NCBI RefSeq assembly: GCF_037038585.1
Contig: NC_092521.1
Location: 150,316,605-150,380,604 of the forward strand
Reading direction: 5' to 3'
Length of the DNA stretch: 64,000 nucleotides
DNA from: Patagioenas fasciata
Taxonomy: Eukaryota; Chordata; Aves; Columbiformes; Columbidae
The notes below the pieces were generated by a model. The model ran no database searches and was not told the DNA's origin. It saw nothing but the letters and a program-made list of their open reading frames with translations. Both the position numbers and the translations under genes were made by a program. This document shows, in pieces, positions 47,672 through 59,402 of this stretch (position 1 is the first letter of the stretch; the number at the start of each line of letters is the position of its first letter).

Positions 47672-47890
47672 TTTAAGGACTAGAGCAGCCTCCCGCTCAC
47701 AGCAGGGGCAATTGTGATGTCAGACAAGGTTGCTCAGGGCTTGATCCAGTCATGTCTTGAAAAACTCCAATGTTGGAGCCCTCACAACCTCTCAGGGGAA
47801 CATGTGCTGCTGTTTGACTTTCCTCACAGTGAAAACAGCTTTATGGATTATGGGTTTCTCTAACCTGTATGGTTGGTGTGTGCTTCTGTG
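47672..47890 (-). mobile_element. CR1 LINE fragment, old
   Basis: The plus strand reads AAGGTTGCTCAGGGCTTGAT, AAAACTCCAATGTTGGAGCC, TCACAACCTCTC and CTTTCCTCACAGTGAAAACA. These match, in order, CR1 reverse-complement segments (AGGTTGCTCAGGGCC, CTCCAAGGATGGAGA, CCACAACCTCTCTGGGC, CACCCTCATGGTGAAAAA). The 3' terminal repeat is absent. Antisense to the inferred gene. Confidence 0.7.
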
Positions 47891-50800
47891 TTAAAACTTA
47901 CCTTCATTGTTTGTGTTGTCTAACAGGAGGTTTTGCAGCTTGATTTTAAAAGAAAAGGCTCAGCTCCCTGACTTAGGTGTTTCACTTACATGCTTGGGCA
48001 GGTTCTTTTGCATGCAGAGAAGCTGACTGCCTCAGAATCCAGCCTAAAATAAGCTAAACTCCACTTCCTGGGTAGGAGGTGCAGAGGGCAAGGAAATGCT
48101 GAGTGTGGGTTATGTTTGATATCCTGTCTCCACAAAGCTGAGGCATCTGAGGCAATGCCAAGTGCAAGAAGTCAACGTCTAGCCTATGCAAAGCAATGTG
48201 CAAGGCTGAGACCAGGACCTAGTTCCTGAAGCTCTGAGGCTTTGTGTTGTGCCGCTAGAAAAGCCAAGTTGTTGACTTATCTGTGCTCTGAAACTTGGGA
48301 CCTGATTTTTAATAGTTTTGCTCATTTTAGGTCAAAGACAAGCAGGTTAGTTGGAAGCACTTTCGGTAGTGTTTCAACTTAGCTTGTGTATTGCTGTCTT
48401 TGAACTAGGAGTTCTTCTGTAATAGGTGTCATGTGAATGGTGATTTAAGGAATTACTGTTCTGCAGCCTCCAGTTAGCACTTCCAGCATGACTTGGCAAG
48501 AAAATAGGAAAAGACCTTCATGAGTTCCTCAGCCTAAGTAGGTTTAAACCCACATCTCATGTACCCTGGTGTTTTAAGCTGCTGAGGGCTGTTTGTGTGT
48601 GTTCTGTTGAAACTCTGCAGCTGGATGAGCAAATTTTAACATTCATGGGGGCAGGAAAGCATAAAGCTATTTCCTTTTTTTAGTGTGATTGTGATGATGA
48701 GAAAATGGACCAATGAGTGCTAATACCACTGAGCTGGAGTTCACTGTCTGAAGATGCAGCCTCTCACGCTTTGTCTGTGTTACTGTGAAGTTTCTAACTG
48801 CTGCTTTATTCACTTATGGTATTAACAATCAATACATCAGCTGTCAGTATGCTAATAAGCATCATTAACTAGCCTCAAAGCAGGTAAATGACACAGCTGT
48901 TGAAAAGGAAGGGGCTGCATGCAGCTTCTCTTTCAGCTCTAATGGATGGAGCTCAAGGGGAGAAAACTTAAGGACAAAAACTTGGAGGCAGATGAGTCTA
49001 AGTGTAAGATTGTTCCTTTTTATGTTTTCTTTAATGTTAATGGAGCACCAGCATGCACTGGAATTATTTGGTGGAGTTGTATTGTTTTGGTGTCTAACAA
49101 CTCATGGCTGTTTATTAGTTTCTGAACATTATTGAAATTGCAATATGACATGTGAAAGTTTCCAAATGATGAAGTGAGCACATTAATTCTGTCTTAACTT
49201 AGAAGCTCTATCCCTAACATATGAGAAATGTTTCTTCTGTGTCTGCTTGACAAAGGTCACTGTGCCTTCCTTGGTTACTTGTAGGTACAGATTTACTGGT
49301 AGGTTCACTGTTATTTTTACTGGTTTCAAGATGCTGTCTTGTTCATGCTAAATGTTATAAATTTTCTTTATAAGTCAAGTGTCTGTATGAGTAAATATTA
49401 AGATCCTATTACTGTGGTTTTGTAACTTCATAATGAAAATCTTGTAACCAGTTCTTTTATGGGATTCTCTTTATGGTCTTTGGCACAGAGCTGGGTCTCT
49501 GGATTGCTCAATGAAGACCAGCCCTCTGAATGCTTTATACCATTCACAATAAATCAGACCATTCATGAGCATCCATCACAATAATGAATTGGCTTAAATT
49601 TCTCTGCCTACACTTGCGTTTGCAGGAGGGTTAAGAGGAGAAACACTTCTGCTGGGCGGGTGAAGATAAGTGGGCACTGGGCCGGGAGATCTGTGGCACA
49701 GGGAGGAGTTCAACATCCCCTGTCCCTCACTGGACTCGGGACTCCTGTGCTGAGAGATAAAGGCGGGATGGGAGTGGGCTGGGCTGCTGCTAAAATCCCT
49801 GGAGCAGGAGGGAGGCAGCGGCTCCTGTTCCTGGCTGCACCACCCGCCACTCTGGACTACAGCTGGGTGCACAAGACAGGATTTGTCCTTGACAGGACAT
49901 CTGTGTCTTAGCTCTCATATTGGCAGGGCCTTGTTTTTTGGGGCTCTGGGATCAATGCGATTTTATGTATCCAACAGAGTTTTAAAGGTTATGCAGGGTG
50001 TTGTGTGCAGGGCAAGAACAAGAGTCTCTTTCTTACACAAGGCTGCTGGCAATGACCAGCTTTCTAGAGTTTCTGGCAACTTTTAATCAATGACAAAATT
50101 TTACTTTTCCTTACTAGCTTTATTTTTACGTCTGACATTTTAAAAATTTTGAACAAATATCTTTAAAGGGCAGCGAGTAAGCTGAAAATTAAGACGCAAA
50201 GATATGAAGTGCAGTGATGTGAATATTTAAACCACTAATCTCATTTGTCTTTTCCCTTCTTTGGATTATGATACTTGGAGACACTCCTGAATGGGGTTCT
50301 GTTGCCTCCCCCTAAAGGGAACCCCAATTTTTGCACTTGTTTAACTCGTTGTTTTGCTCTCTAATGCAAGAGGGAGCTCAGTAAAGGTACTCTTTATCCT
50401 TAAGAATTTTAAAGAATAGCAGAGACCTGAACCAGATGTCTGATTCCTGAAAACAGGGAAGTTTTATTTGGTTGAGTGGTTGTGTTTTGTTTGTTTGTGG
50501 GTTGTTTTTTTTCCCTAGATTTCGGATTTCAAGGCACCATAGCTAAATGCAGATGTTCTTGTGCACAGTAGCTAAAGTGCCACTTGTGTGTGGGTGTGAC
50601 TTGTGCATCTACTTGGGGTGTTGGACTCCTCAGTTTATGCCTGAATCAATGTCAAGGGTGCAGGGGTGTGTAAGGAACAGCATTTGGATGCTTTCATATA
50701 TCCAAAGTTGAAGCTGTTCTACTTTAGTCTTCCATTTGGAGAAATTAATTTCAAGCGGAAAGTATGTTAAGAGCTACTTTTGTTTACAAAAGCACACATT

Positions 50801-51149
50801 ATTGCTGAAGAGACTTGGAAGGATTTCAGATCTGCTTGTGCTTTCACATTAAATGGATGATTTCTGGTGTTCCTGTTTCTCTGCCTTAGCTCCGTTGTTG
50901 CTGTATTTGTTTCTGCACTTCCCTGTTGAATTGCCTCTGTTTGTCCCAGGAAGTCCTCAAGCCGTTCTGTTCCCACGTAGGTAGCTTAAGGTATGCTCTG
51001 GGGTTTCTTTTGCAGCTACTGGCATCATCTCTGCTTGGCCCATGGATGGGAGCGGAAACAGGATTTTCCCAGTTTACATTGTCCTATACAGTTCAATTAG
51101 TTACATTTTGTATAGCTTAATGTGGAATAACTCCACCCTCAGCAGAGAC
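47891..51149 (+). other. Intron-like sequence
   Basis: AT-rich except for a GC-richer patch at about 49600-49900, where frames of 83 and 92 codons open on opposite strands without recognisable domains. A repeat-free homeobox-word cluster lies at about 48785-48900 and a G/T tract at 50465-50512. Confidence 0.4.
50465..50512 (+). repeat. G/T-rich low-complexity tract
   Basis: TTTG words and a T8 run. Same class as the tracts at 18225, 44715, 59303 and 62806. Confidence 0.8.
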
Positions 51150-51450
51150 ATTGAAAGGTTTGAGTTGGAAGGAGCCTTAAAGATCACCTAGTTCCAAGCC
51201 CCCTGCCATGGGCAGGGACACCTTCCACTAGACCAGGTTGCTCAAAGCCCTGTCCAGCCTGGCCTTGAACACTCTCAGGGATGCGGCATCCACAGCTTCT
51301 CTGGGCAGCCTGTTCCAGTGCCTCACCACCCTCATGATGAAGAATTTCTTCCTTATATCTAATCTAAATCGACCCTCATTGAATTTAAAGCCGTTATGCC
51401 TTGTACTATCATTACCTGCCCTTGTAAAAAGTCCCCTTCTCTCTGGACAG
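51150..51450 (-). mobile_element. CR1 LINE fragment with ORF2 C-terminus
   Basis: Minus-strand CR1. The minus frame at 51228-51557 ends with FRLDIRKKFFIMRVVRHWN, then RLPREAVDAASLRVFKARLD, essentially the intact ORF2 C-terminus of the family. It is among the least-diverged CR1 coding stretches here. On the plus strand the 3' end appears as TTGGAAGGAGCCTTAAAGAT, without the octamers. Antisense to the inferred gene. The N-terminal part of the frame (right of about 51450) is not CR1. Confidence 0.93.
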
Positions 51451-52098
51451 CTCTCAGACCTGCTCCTTGGATGTGCAGTGGCAGATTTTTGTGTCATTTC
51501 TCCCTTGTGTGAATTCTCGTGCCTTGCAGAAGGAGAAGCAAAAGGGGGAAAACACACCTTTTATTATGGAGTGAATGAGTAACAGCAAAAATATAAATTG
51601 AAAAATCTAGAGTATGCTTTTTTTTTCCTAAATGAAGGGTTTAGTGTTAAAATCACAGTGGAGATTCAGAATATAGAATTTAACTCAATTTCATTATGAG
51701 GTTTAGAATTTGTAGTCTTGAAGTTCTAGCAAAAGGAGCCATATCATATGAGAATTTGAGGAGTTGTTTAAGGAATATTTTTGTACAGTGAGAAGTCTTC
51801 AAACTGCGAATCATGTATTCAGTGAATGTCCCAAACCATTAGAACATGAAAAAGGGTCTAAGATTATATCTTAAGAAACAGTAGTCTTCCAGATCAAACT
51901 CCTTTTTCTGTAGGTAAAGAGATAATTTATGAGTTTTTAATACTTGGGATTTATGATAATTAGTGTTCCTGACATAAAAGAATGTATGAGCAGTATCAAC
52001 TAATAATGCGGGTTTGATTGCCACCTGTAGTTTTACTTTAAATGTTATGAGCATTGTAATTTAGCCAGTCTGGGATTAAATTAAATCTATGAACTAAT

Positions 52099-52281
52099 TA
52101 AAAAAAAAAAAAAAAAGCCAACCAACAACAACAACAACAAAAACCCCCACAAAACAACCAAACAACATCAAAGCAACCGAAACAAACAAACAAAAACAAA
52201 ACAAAAACCCCAAACCCAAACAAAACCCAACCAAACAATAACAACAAAAACAACCAAACAACAACAAACCAAACCTAACCT
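52099..52281 (-). repeat. A/C-rich low-complexity tract (AAAC/AAC)
   Basis: A18 followed by about 165 bases of CAA, AAAC and CCAAAC words with almost no G or T. It is the longest low-complexity tract in the window, and the only large one in the gene body with its purine-rich strand on plus. Confidence 0.95.
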
Positions 52282-52733
52282 AGAAGAACTGCAGACTGAA
52301 GTTTGGCAGTGTAACATTTTTCTTGCCATATGCTATTTGGGAAAGCTGAGGTTTCCCAAAGTTAAATGTTTACACGGGATTGTGTTCCTCTGAAAATTCA
52401 TTAGGGATATAAGTGAAGTGCATTGCTCAGAATTTTTCACAAGTGGTTCACCAAAGAGTAATTCTCAAAAATACCACAGTTAGTCTGAATTACTGGGTTT
52501 GGTGGTGGTTGGGTGGTGGACATGTGGGTGGCCTTTTTTTTCTTTTTTCTTTTGTTATTCAGGATCTGTTATTTAACGTGACACTGTATAAAATGTCCCC
52601 AAATCAGGCCAATAAGTGTTGGTGGCCGAGCTTGTGATGCTTCAGTCAAGTATTTCTTTATTACATTTCCCCTTTTCTTTTTCATTTCAGAAGCATTGTG
52701 TCTGCAAAGGAGTTAATGATATTTTATAAATTG

Positions 52734-52786
52734 TATATATGTGTGTGTGTGTCTGCAGATGTGTCTGTGTATATGGGTGTATATAT
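52734..52786 (+). repeat. Degenerate (TG)n/(TA)n microsatellite
   Basis: TATATATGTGTGTGTGTGT followed by TGTCTGTGTATATGGGTGTA-type interrupted repeats. Confidence 0.85.
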
Positions 52787-53354
52787 CAAAATAAAAAGCT
52801 GTATGAGTACATACTTCATTTTGTACGGTAATACAAGTGTATTGACACCTGATCTATAAATTTCTTTGGGATTAACAGCATTATTCATTCAAACACTGAA
52901 GGTGCAGAAACTTTTTTTTTTTTTAATTTTTAGAAATTAGGTTACACATAGTGAGGTTCTAAGAAAGAATTAAATACCACCTCCCTTCTTAATTCCCTCA
53001 TCCAGCCTCCCTTGAGAGCCCAGTGCCTGCACCACCTTCCCAGCCCAAAGTTAACCATTTCTTCTTTGTTGTAGGTAGTGAGGTATCTCCGTGAGGTTGT
53101 TTGGGGAGTAAGACAAGATCCTTAAAGTCACTTTGTTGAAGGCTGCTTGAACTCCTGCTATTGTGGACCGCAGGGTACCATGTGAACCCCGCTGCCTGGG
53201 AGTAAAGCAATGGTTCAGTTCATGTAATGCACAACTTCTCTGCTTTAAAGTTGAAACTGAGTTCATGTTTATTCCTTTGAATGTTTCATATTTAAAAATG
53301 AAGAGTAATCATCTGTAGTGGCATACTAAACAAACTGCTTTTTTTCCTCTTCAG

Positions 53355-53593
53355 AAACATGTTTCCCCTGGAGTATTCAGCAGGAGCAGTATGAGGCAGT
53401 TGCTGTGTTCAGAGAATATAATTTCTTTCCTGGCCCTGCTTTTTCTCCGAACTTTTATCTTGCTAAAATGAATATTTTACGATTAAGAACACTTGGTCAC
53501 ATCTGGTACTTCTCGAAAATGGTTGCTTTTCCAAGAATAGCATGCAAACATGAAATCGGAATTGCAAGCAGATGTTTGCTAATATGGCCATAG
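53355..53593 (+). other. Acceptor-preceded open frame, probably noncoding
   Basis: TTTTTCCTCTTCAG at 53341-53354 is a good acceptor. The following plus frame stays open for 79 codons to a TAG at 53591-53593, including MNILRLRTLGHIWYFSKM. No homology was recognised and the open block overlaps a candidate conserved noncoding element. It could be a terminal or alternative exon, but the absence of a donor or poly(A) signal and the AT-rich composition argue against it. Confidence 0.15.
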
Positions 53594-53800
53594 ATAACCT
53601 TTCAGCTTCACGCTTAATTTTCATAAATAACCATCTGTAAAGAATGCAGATTAATACAGAAAAGAGATAATCTCTGTCAGTGTTAATATGTTAGCTTTAC
53701 TGTGTTGCTGATGTTGTACTTATTACTATAAAATAGCATTATTTATCGCATAAAATTATCAGCCGCTGTTTTCGAAAAAGTGACATTTTATCATTGCTTT
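53440..53800. promoter_or_regulatory. Candidate intronic conserved element / enhancer
   Basis: Repeat-free, AT-rich but word-diverse sequence with many transcription-factor-like sites close together. These include an octamer-like ATGCAAAC (53542), a 13-base palindrome AGAGATAATCTCT (53663-53675, containing a GATA core), TTAATATG, and TTTATCGCATAAAATTA near 53751 (posterior-Hox/Cdx-like). Such density is typical of vertebrate developmental enhancers. The call is inference; conservation was not tested. Confidence 0.35.
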
Positions 53801-56647
53801 TTTACAACCTGGAAATGCTTGCTTGCCTTTTTGTTGTTGTTGTTTTTAAAGAACATAAGATGACTACCTGGGTCAACAAAATTGCTAATTATGGCTTAAT
53901 TCTTCCACCCATCTATATATTGTTTGTCAGTGTGCTGCAGAATGGAAGGAATTTCTGGTTGTTTCTCCTTTTTGCCTTTGCATTTTCAGTGAGCTCAGTG
54001 TGGCTCTTGCAGCAGGGCTGGTAAAAGCGGGGTATTGGCTCCTTTGGCCGCTGGCCTCGAAGAAGCACATTTAAGCTTATTAAAAAAAAATCTATTCATG
54101 AGGCAGGCCAGTATCATTTGGTTCTCTTATATTATTCCCTTTTAAAATTATATTTAGTATTGGATGATTCAGCTGACAGATGCAGCTGACAATAGTCTTC
54201 CTTCATTAGAAGGTCTGCTTGTTGTTGCTGGAGCAGGAAACAAAGGCGGATGCCATAGTGCCCACTGCCCGTGCCCTTCTCGAGGGGTCCTTGTCACAGT
54301 GGGACCTTAATTGGTGGCAAAACGTAGTCAGATGCCGTCATAGGAAAGTCATGACACGGGACAGTGTCAGAAGTGTCCCTTGGGCAGTCGGAGCTGCGGT
54401 GTCTGGATGCTTGAAGCATGAGGCAATTGCCATCTGCTTTCTGCAGAGGTACCCAGTACTTCCAGTCTTTAGTGCATCTCTCAGTGGTGTTTTGGGAGTT
54501 CAGGATAGGGGTAACTACTCATGAATCTGAAAAATATGTGTTAGCAGAGGCAAGTTTGGAGAGGGATGCAAATTACCCACTCTGTTTGTCTGAGGGAGGA
54601 ACAGTGTAAAGGAGAGGTGTGGTGCGTTGGTGTGGTGCTGCCTGGGCTGTGCCACCAGCCAGACCCCACAGATGTCCTCCCCAGCTCAGGAGAGTGATGC
54701 TGCGTGGTTTAGCAGGACTGGGTGGGAACTGGGCAGGCAGAGAAGGGAGGGATGGGTTAAGCGCCGAAATGGGTTCATGCAAGAAAACAACAAACCCATA
54801 GAAGAGAATTTTTTTTGTTGTTGTTAAGTTTAGAAACTTAGAAACCTGGACTCTTGATGAGAATATTGATGTTTCTCACAAACAGAGATGCACATGAGTG
54901 TAGAAACTATTTTTCAGCATCCGAATTTGTAGATGATGTAAAAGAACTGTTTAACAAATTCTCAGCCCTGTGCTATTTTTTCCAAAGCATTGCTTGCATT
55001 ATCATTAAAATACCTTCAAAGAGAAGCTAACAATTAAAATAAGTTCAGAAGCAGAAGAGCCTTGCAGGCATTAGGGAAGGGCTGGGTAGAGGCTTATGTG
55101 TTAACAAAATATCCCCAGCTAGAATATTATTTTACATCCCCTGTTCTCTAGTTAGCTCCCTTGGTAATTTACAAATGGAAAATAAAATTTACAATTATAG
55201 CTGATTAGATATTATGAGTTCTCAACAAAGCATGTTTGTGTTCTGTATGCAATTATTACAGAGTTGCTGGGCAAACTTGGTAGTTGAATCTGAGTTATCT
55301 TTTGTATTCAAGCAATTTAGCTTCTTCTATTTCATATGAAGAATGAACTGTGTTCTCAAACTGCAGGAATCTTTGGATAAAGGATATTTTGTATGATTTT
55401 GTAACAAGTAAATATATTCAAACTTCATAATGAAAATTAACCTGATTTCATAAAATATAGCCTATACAAAAGACTTTAATTATGCCAGTTGTGATTGTGT
55501 AGACTGCATTCAGGTTTAAATGAGGAATGTTGCCATTCTCAATTCGGAAGACATGAACCCAGCAACCCCCTTTGGCTCCTGTCTTCCTCCCGGCTCACTT
55601 ACTGTGTGTGTTCAAGTACATCAGCCCTTTTAGTCCTAGATGTGAATCTGGGGTTCTTGTTAATGGATTGTCTGGGCTTGTTCTGAAAAATGCCACTTGC
55701 GTGTCTGGACGTGGTTGTTGTTCAGTTGTTCAGTGCCACGCTCTTTTTCTGGGAAACAGAAGCAAGGAGAGGCAGAGGCACTGCGATTCTGCCTTTTGCT
55801 TTCTCTTTGGGTAGTTCAAGTCTCTCTTCCCTGCTGTTAAGCAGCATTCTTAAATATGTTTTTGTTGTAGAGTTTTGAGAGAGTATAGGCTGTAATTACA
55901 AACCTGTAAGATCTAGTTAATATGGACCATTGACCTTAAGTTTGGGAAGTGTCATTTAAACCACTGTCAGATGCAAGTCAAAAGGCAAATTGCATAATTG
56001 TATCTCAGCCTTCTCATTGATCTAGATTATTTGGTTCACTTTTGAGAATCCTGATTATTTCAAGGTATTATCACCTAAGTTGCCTTAATTCCATAGATAA
56101 TCTTTAAACTCATACTGTTGTTCTTGAATGACTGGAAATAATGTTATTGTTCTTTTTAGCTTCCTTGCTTCTAGATATAATGTTTTATTTGAAATGACTA
56201 AAAGTAATTCAGAAATGGATGAAGCTTAGAAATGGATATTGGTGAAATAAAGCTGAAATAGAGGATTACAAGTGGTGGGAGCTCATAATTTCTTCAGGCA
56301 TGTGTCAGCTCTGCCTTGTGATGAAACACTAAATGGGCAGCTGATGTTTTAAAATTCTGATAATCTGTTTGCTAACAACTGCTGCAGAGGCGTTGCTATT
56401 GGGTTAAAAATGTTTGGCTTTGAGATCATTGCAATATTTTCTGGCTTGTCTAGCTGTTAAATTGCTCATACTTCCAGCTCTAATTGCATTTTAACAAACA
56501 ATGTTTTGGTTAGTCAACCTCAATGATGTGTTGTTTGCAGGGTTTTAAGCCGTGGCAATGCCGCAGCTGTTTGTAGGAGGCCGTCGGTGCTGGTCTCAGA
56601 AGGGGCTTCAGCACATTCACTCTTGACTCACTTTTTTCCTGTTTTAG
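53801..56647 (+). other. Intron-like sequence
   Basis: AT-rich with a GC-richer patch at about 54550-54780. Frame 53794-54024 encodes a hydrophobic 76-residue string but has no recognisable family. A second homeobox-word cluster occurs at about 56180-56510, just before the candidate exon. Confidence 0.4.
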
Positions 56648-56762
56648 GTTTCCTGAGGCCACAGTTCGCTGGCAGCCGCCGCGCTGTGATGCCCTGGCAT
56701 GCCTCATGGCAGAGGTACCCGGCCGCCCCGCTGGAGCGTGGCGCTCCCCTGTAGGGAGCTGG
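56648..56762 (+). other. Candidate GC-rich exon of the unnamed gene
   Basis: A 115-base, CpG-containing block is sharply bounded by splice signals. Upstream is CACTTTTTTCCTGTTTTAG, a strong pyrimidine tract with acceptor AG at 56646-56647. Downstream is AGCTGG followed by GTAAGTGTG, a near-ideal donor. One plus frame is open through the whole block and offers an ATG at 56706, giving MAEVPGRPAGAWRSPVGSW and ending in phase 0 at the donor. A second open frame starts at ATG 56699. The block could be exon 2 carrying the start codon, an extra 5' UTR exon, or a chance GC-rich patch. No protein family was recognised and the start context is only moderate. Confidence 0.35.
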
Positions 56763-59302
56763 GTAAGTGTGAAACCTCCTCCCCGGTGCGGGAAACGCTG
56801 CCTGCCCACATGTCTCCTCTGTTTAGACACTGCGGTGGCTGTCACAAACCTGGTGACATGGGCTGCTTTCATCAGCCCCTTCTTGTGCATCTTGTCACTG
56901 CGTGTATGTAGGAAGAAAGTCTGCTGAGTAGTGATGGTTCCATGTGCATGTTCTTTGATTTCTGACCTGCTTAAAATGGTTTCCTCTGGAGGGGTTGTTG
57001 TGTGCTGGGTGGATGGGAAGGATATAGAGGCAGAGTTAATAGGAGCTGGAGATGTTCACTAAGATGGCCAGTTGTCCCTTCATTGTCTCTTTTGTTATAC
57101 AAAAGGTAAGCATTGGGATGGGGAAGGTAGCTTAGAGGAGGTGTGCCTGGAATGTCCTCGTTCCCCTCTTTTTAAAAATAAGAAGTTTCTGGAAAATCAT
57201 TGTCTTCTCTCAAGTGAGATCCTCCTTCACACACCATGAGTCCCATTGCATCTTCCATGTGTTGCTAAAATTTGTTAGATGACGTGACATGTTTTAGAAT
57301 AATTACTCTCTGTGTGGTACTCCTGTTTAGTTATTTCCCTCTTGCAAAACTAAGGTGTGATAAGTAGCTGGGACCTCCTGTTTGACCCTCTAAGAAAGGC
57401 ATTTTGCCATTTTCAGTGCCTGAACTGGAATTGGGACATTCTTTCTGGTTTTATCATTATATAGATCAGTATGTCTGCTGGGAGTCTTACTGAGCCACAA
57501 CAAACACTGCTTATGATTCTTGTCTTTGGGAATAAATCCAGATATTTATGTGTCAGTGGTTATGGGTTTATGGATGGTTATTGGCTGTTAGACAGAACTG
57601 TAGACTTCCGCAACTGCATCCTTATCCTAATAGCCCTGGCAAGAAGTCCTTTGAATCTAAAAGCAACCTCTAGGAATTAATCCACCTGGGATGTATGTCC
57701 AAGGGAGGGGACAATTAAAGTACTGATTGGCACCTGATATTTTTCTTTAACTGTATGTGGATATATGGGCAGGATGGAGAGATGTATCTGTAATGAAGAA
57801 ATATTCTCTCTTGATTTTCTACAACAAAGAGCAGTGCAGCTGAATCCTCTTGGACAGTCTGGAGCCTGAATACGTCAATTTCTGAGAAGAAATTATTCTG
57901 TTTTATGTAGATAATGCAGACTGATGCTGGGGTGGTTCCTCAGACCTTTGGTTTAGGAAACTTGTAGATTACTGTTGGACTGTTGCCCTTTGGATTTAAT
58001 GTCAACTCTGACAAGAATGCATGTTGATGCTCTGAATTCCCTGAGGCCAAGTACTTGCATTTTTGGTCTACTACTGTAGTTGCTCTAGCAAGTACCAGTT
58101 CACTTATGCAGGGATTAACATCCTTTGTCAGTGTCTGAATTAATGGGGGAAGTTGCTGCTGATTTTGAAAATTAGTTTCAGGAAACTATCTTTCAAAGTC
58201 ATGCTGTTAACCATTTATTTCCAGTCTTGTTCCATCATCTTGTTTGGGAGATGATGATTGAGAGGCAGAGGCTTTTCTGTCTAGAGGACTGTGAATTCAG
58301 GGGACGGTCCATTGAGCCTGTTGTCCTGCTGTCCCCTGGAATGGAGACTACGTGAGCGAGGGGTCTGTCTGCATGATCAGGGTTAATAACTTACCTTCTA
58401 AAACTGGACTACTTTGGTGGCTCTTGATAGCGCTGGCTGTGGCCTGTTGTTATGATGCTTGAGGGGTGGTATGTTGGGGCAGCTCCTTTACGAATACTCG
58501 CAGCAGGGGTGGCCTATTGCTGTGCCTGTGAAGCATTGTGAATTGTTGTCGTGCCCATATTGATCTGAAGCTGCTTGTGAAATGGTTGTCAGGAGACCGC
58601 CACCAATACACTGGTAACAGTCACTTTAACTTCTGATTGTGTCCTGTTTGGGGAATAAACAGGTTGAGGACAACGGCTGTTCTCGCTGCCCCTGGAGGCA
58701 TTGCGCTCTTGCTTGCCTCTTGTGGCAGCAACCCCTGCTCTTCTCACCTTGTCGCTTGATTAGTGGAGTTACCTTGTCAGCAGGTTTCATGAGACTGAAC
58801 CACTCAAATGTTTGAAGCTGTTTCTGTTCATCATGCTTTGCATTCGTTATTGGCTGCCTCTAGATAGAGTTTAAATTCACCTTTCTGCTATGCTTATCAT
58901 CCTCAGGGCTAGGCTCTGAGCCTGTGCAAGATGCCTTCTTTGAATCTGAGGTACTACTATTTTTTTCTTTAAAGCAGGTTTAATACTTTCAAGTGACCTG
59001 CCATTTGGGGTTTTGCTATTAAATGAAGCTGGGAGGCAGCAAAGCTTTGAAGTGGAGTCTGGGAAGGTGTTGTCTCAGTCTTACCCTGTAAATCTGGTTA
59101 GTGCCACTCCAACCTTTAGTATCTACTTTAAGCACATCTATTTCAGAGAGATAATTTTTTTATTAAAGTCTTTCCAGAGCTGATTGTTCGCTTCATTAAT
59201 TAATTTATTTAGAATAGGTGGGTTTAGTTTGGTAGAAATTTGCCTTATGGTTGTTTCTAATGATGCTTTTATTTGTGAGCATTTTCCAGCAATAGTTGTG
59301 TG
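56763..59302 (+). other. Intron-like sequence downstream of the candidate exon
   Basis: No supported exon or repeat. Sequence at about 58220-58790 is GC-richer and pyrimidine-rich with no long frame. Confidence 0.4.
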
Positions 59303-59402
59303 GTGGGGTTTTTTTGGTGTGTGTTTTTGTTTTTGTTTGTCTGTTTGGTGTTTTGTTTTGGGTTTTTGTGTGTTTCTTTGTTTGTTATGTGAGTTTTTTG
59401 AT
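59303..59402 (+). repeat. G/T-rich low-complexity tract
   Basis: Begins GTGGGGTTTTTTTG (59303-59316) and continues with TTTTTG/TTTG words for about 100 bases. Minus-strand frame 59269-59568, rich in Asn, Lys and Thr, is a by-product. Confidence 0.9.

Noticed and set aside
56510-56890. 126-codon minus ORF across the candidate exon
   Set aside because: Splice signals at 56647 and 56763 support the plus strand. The minus frame is explained as its shadow.
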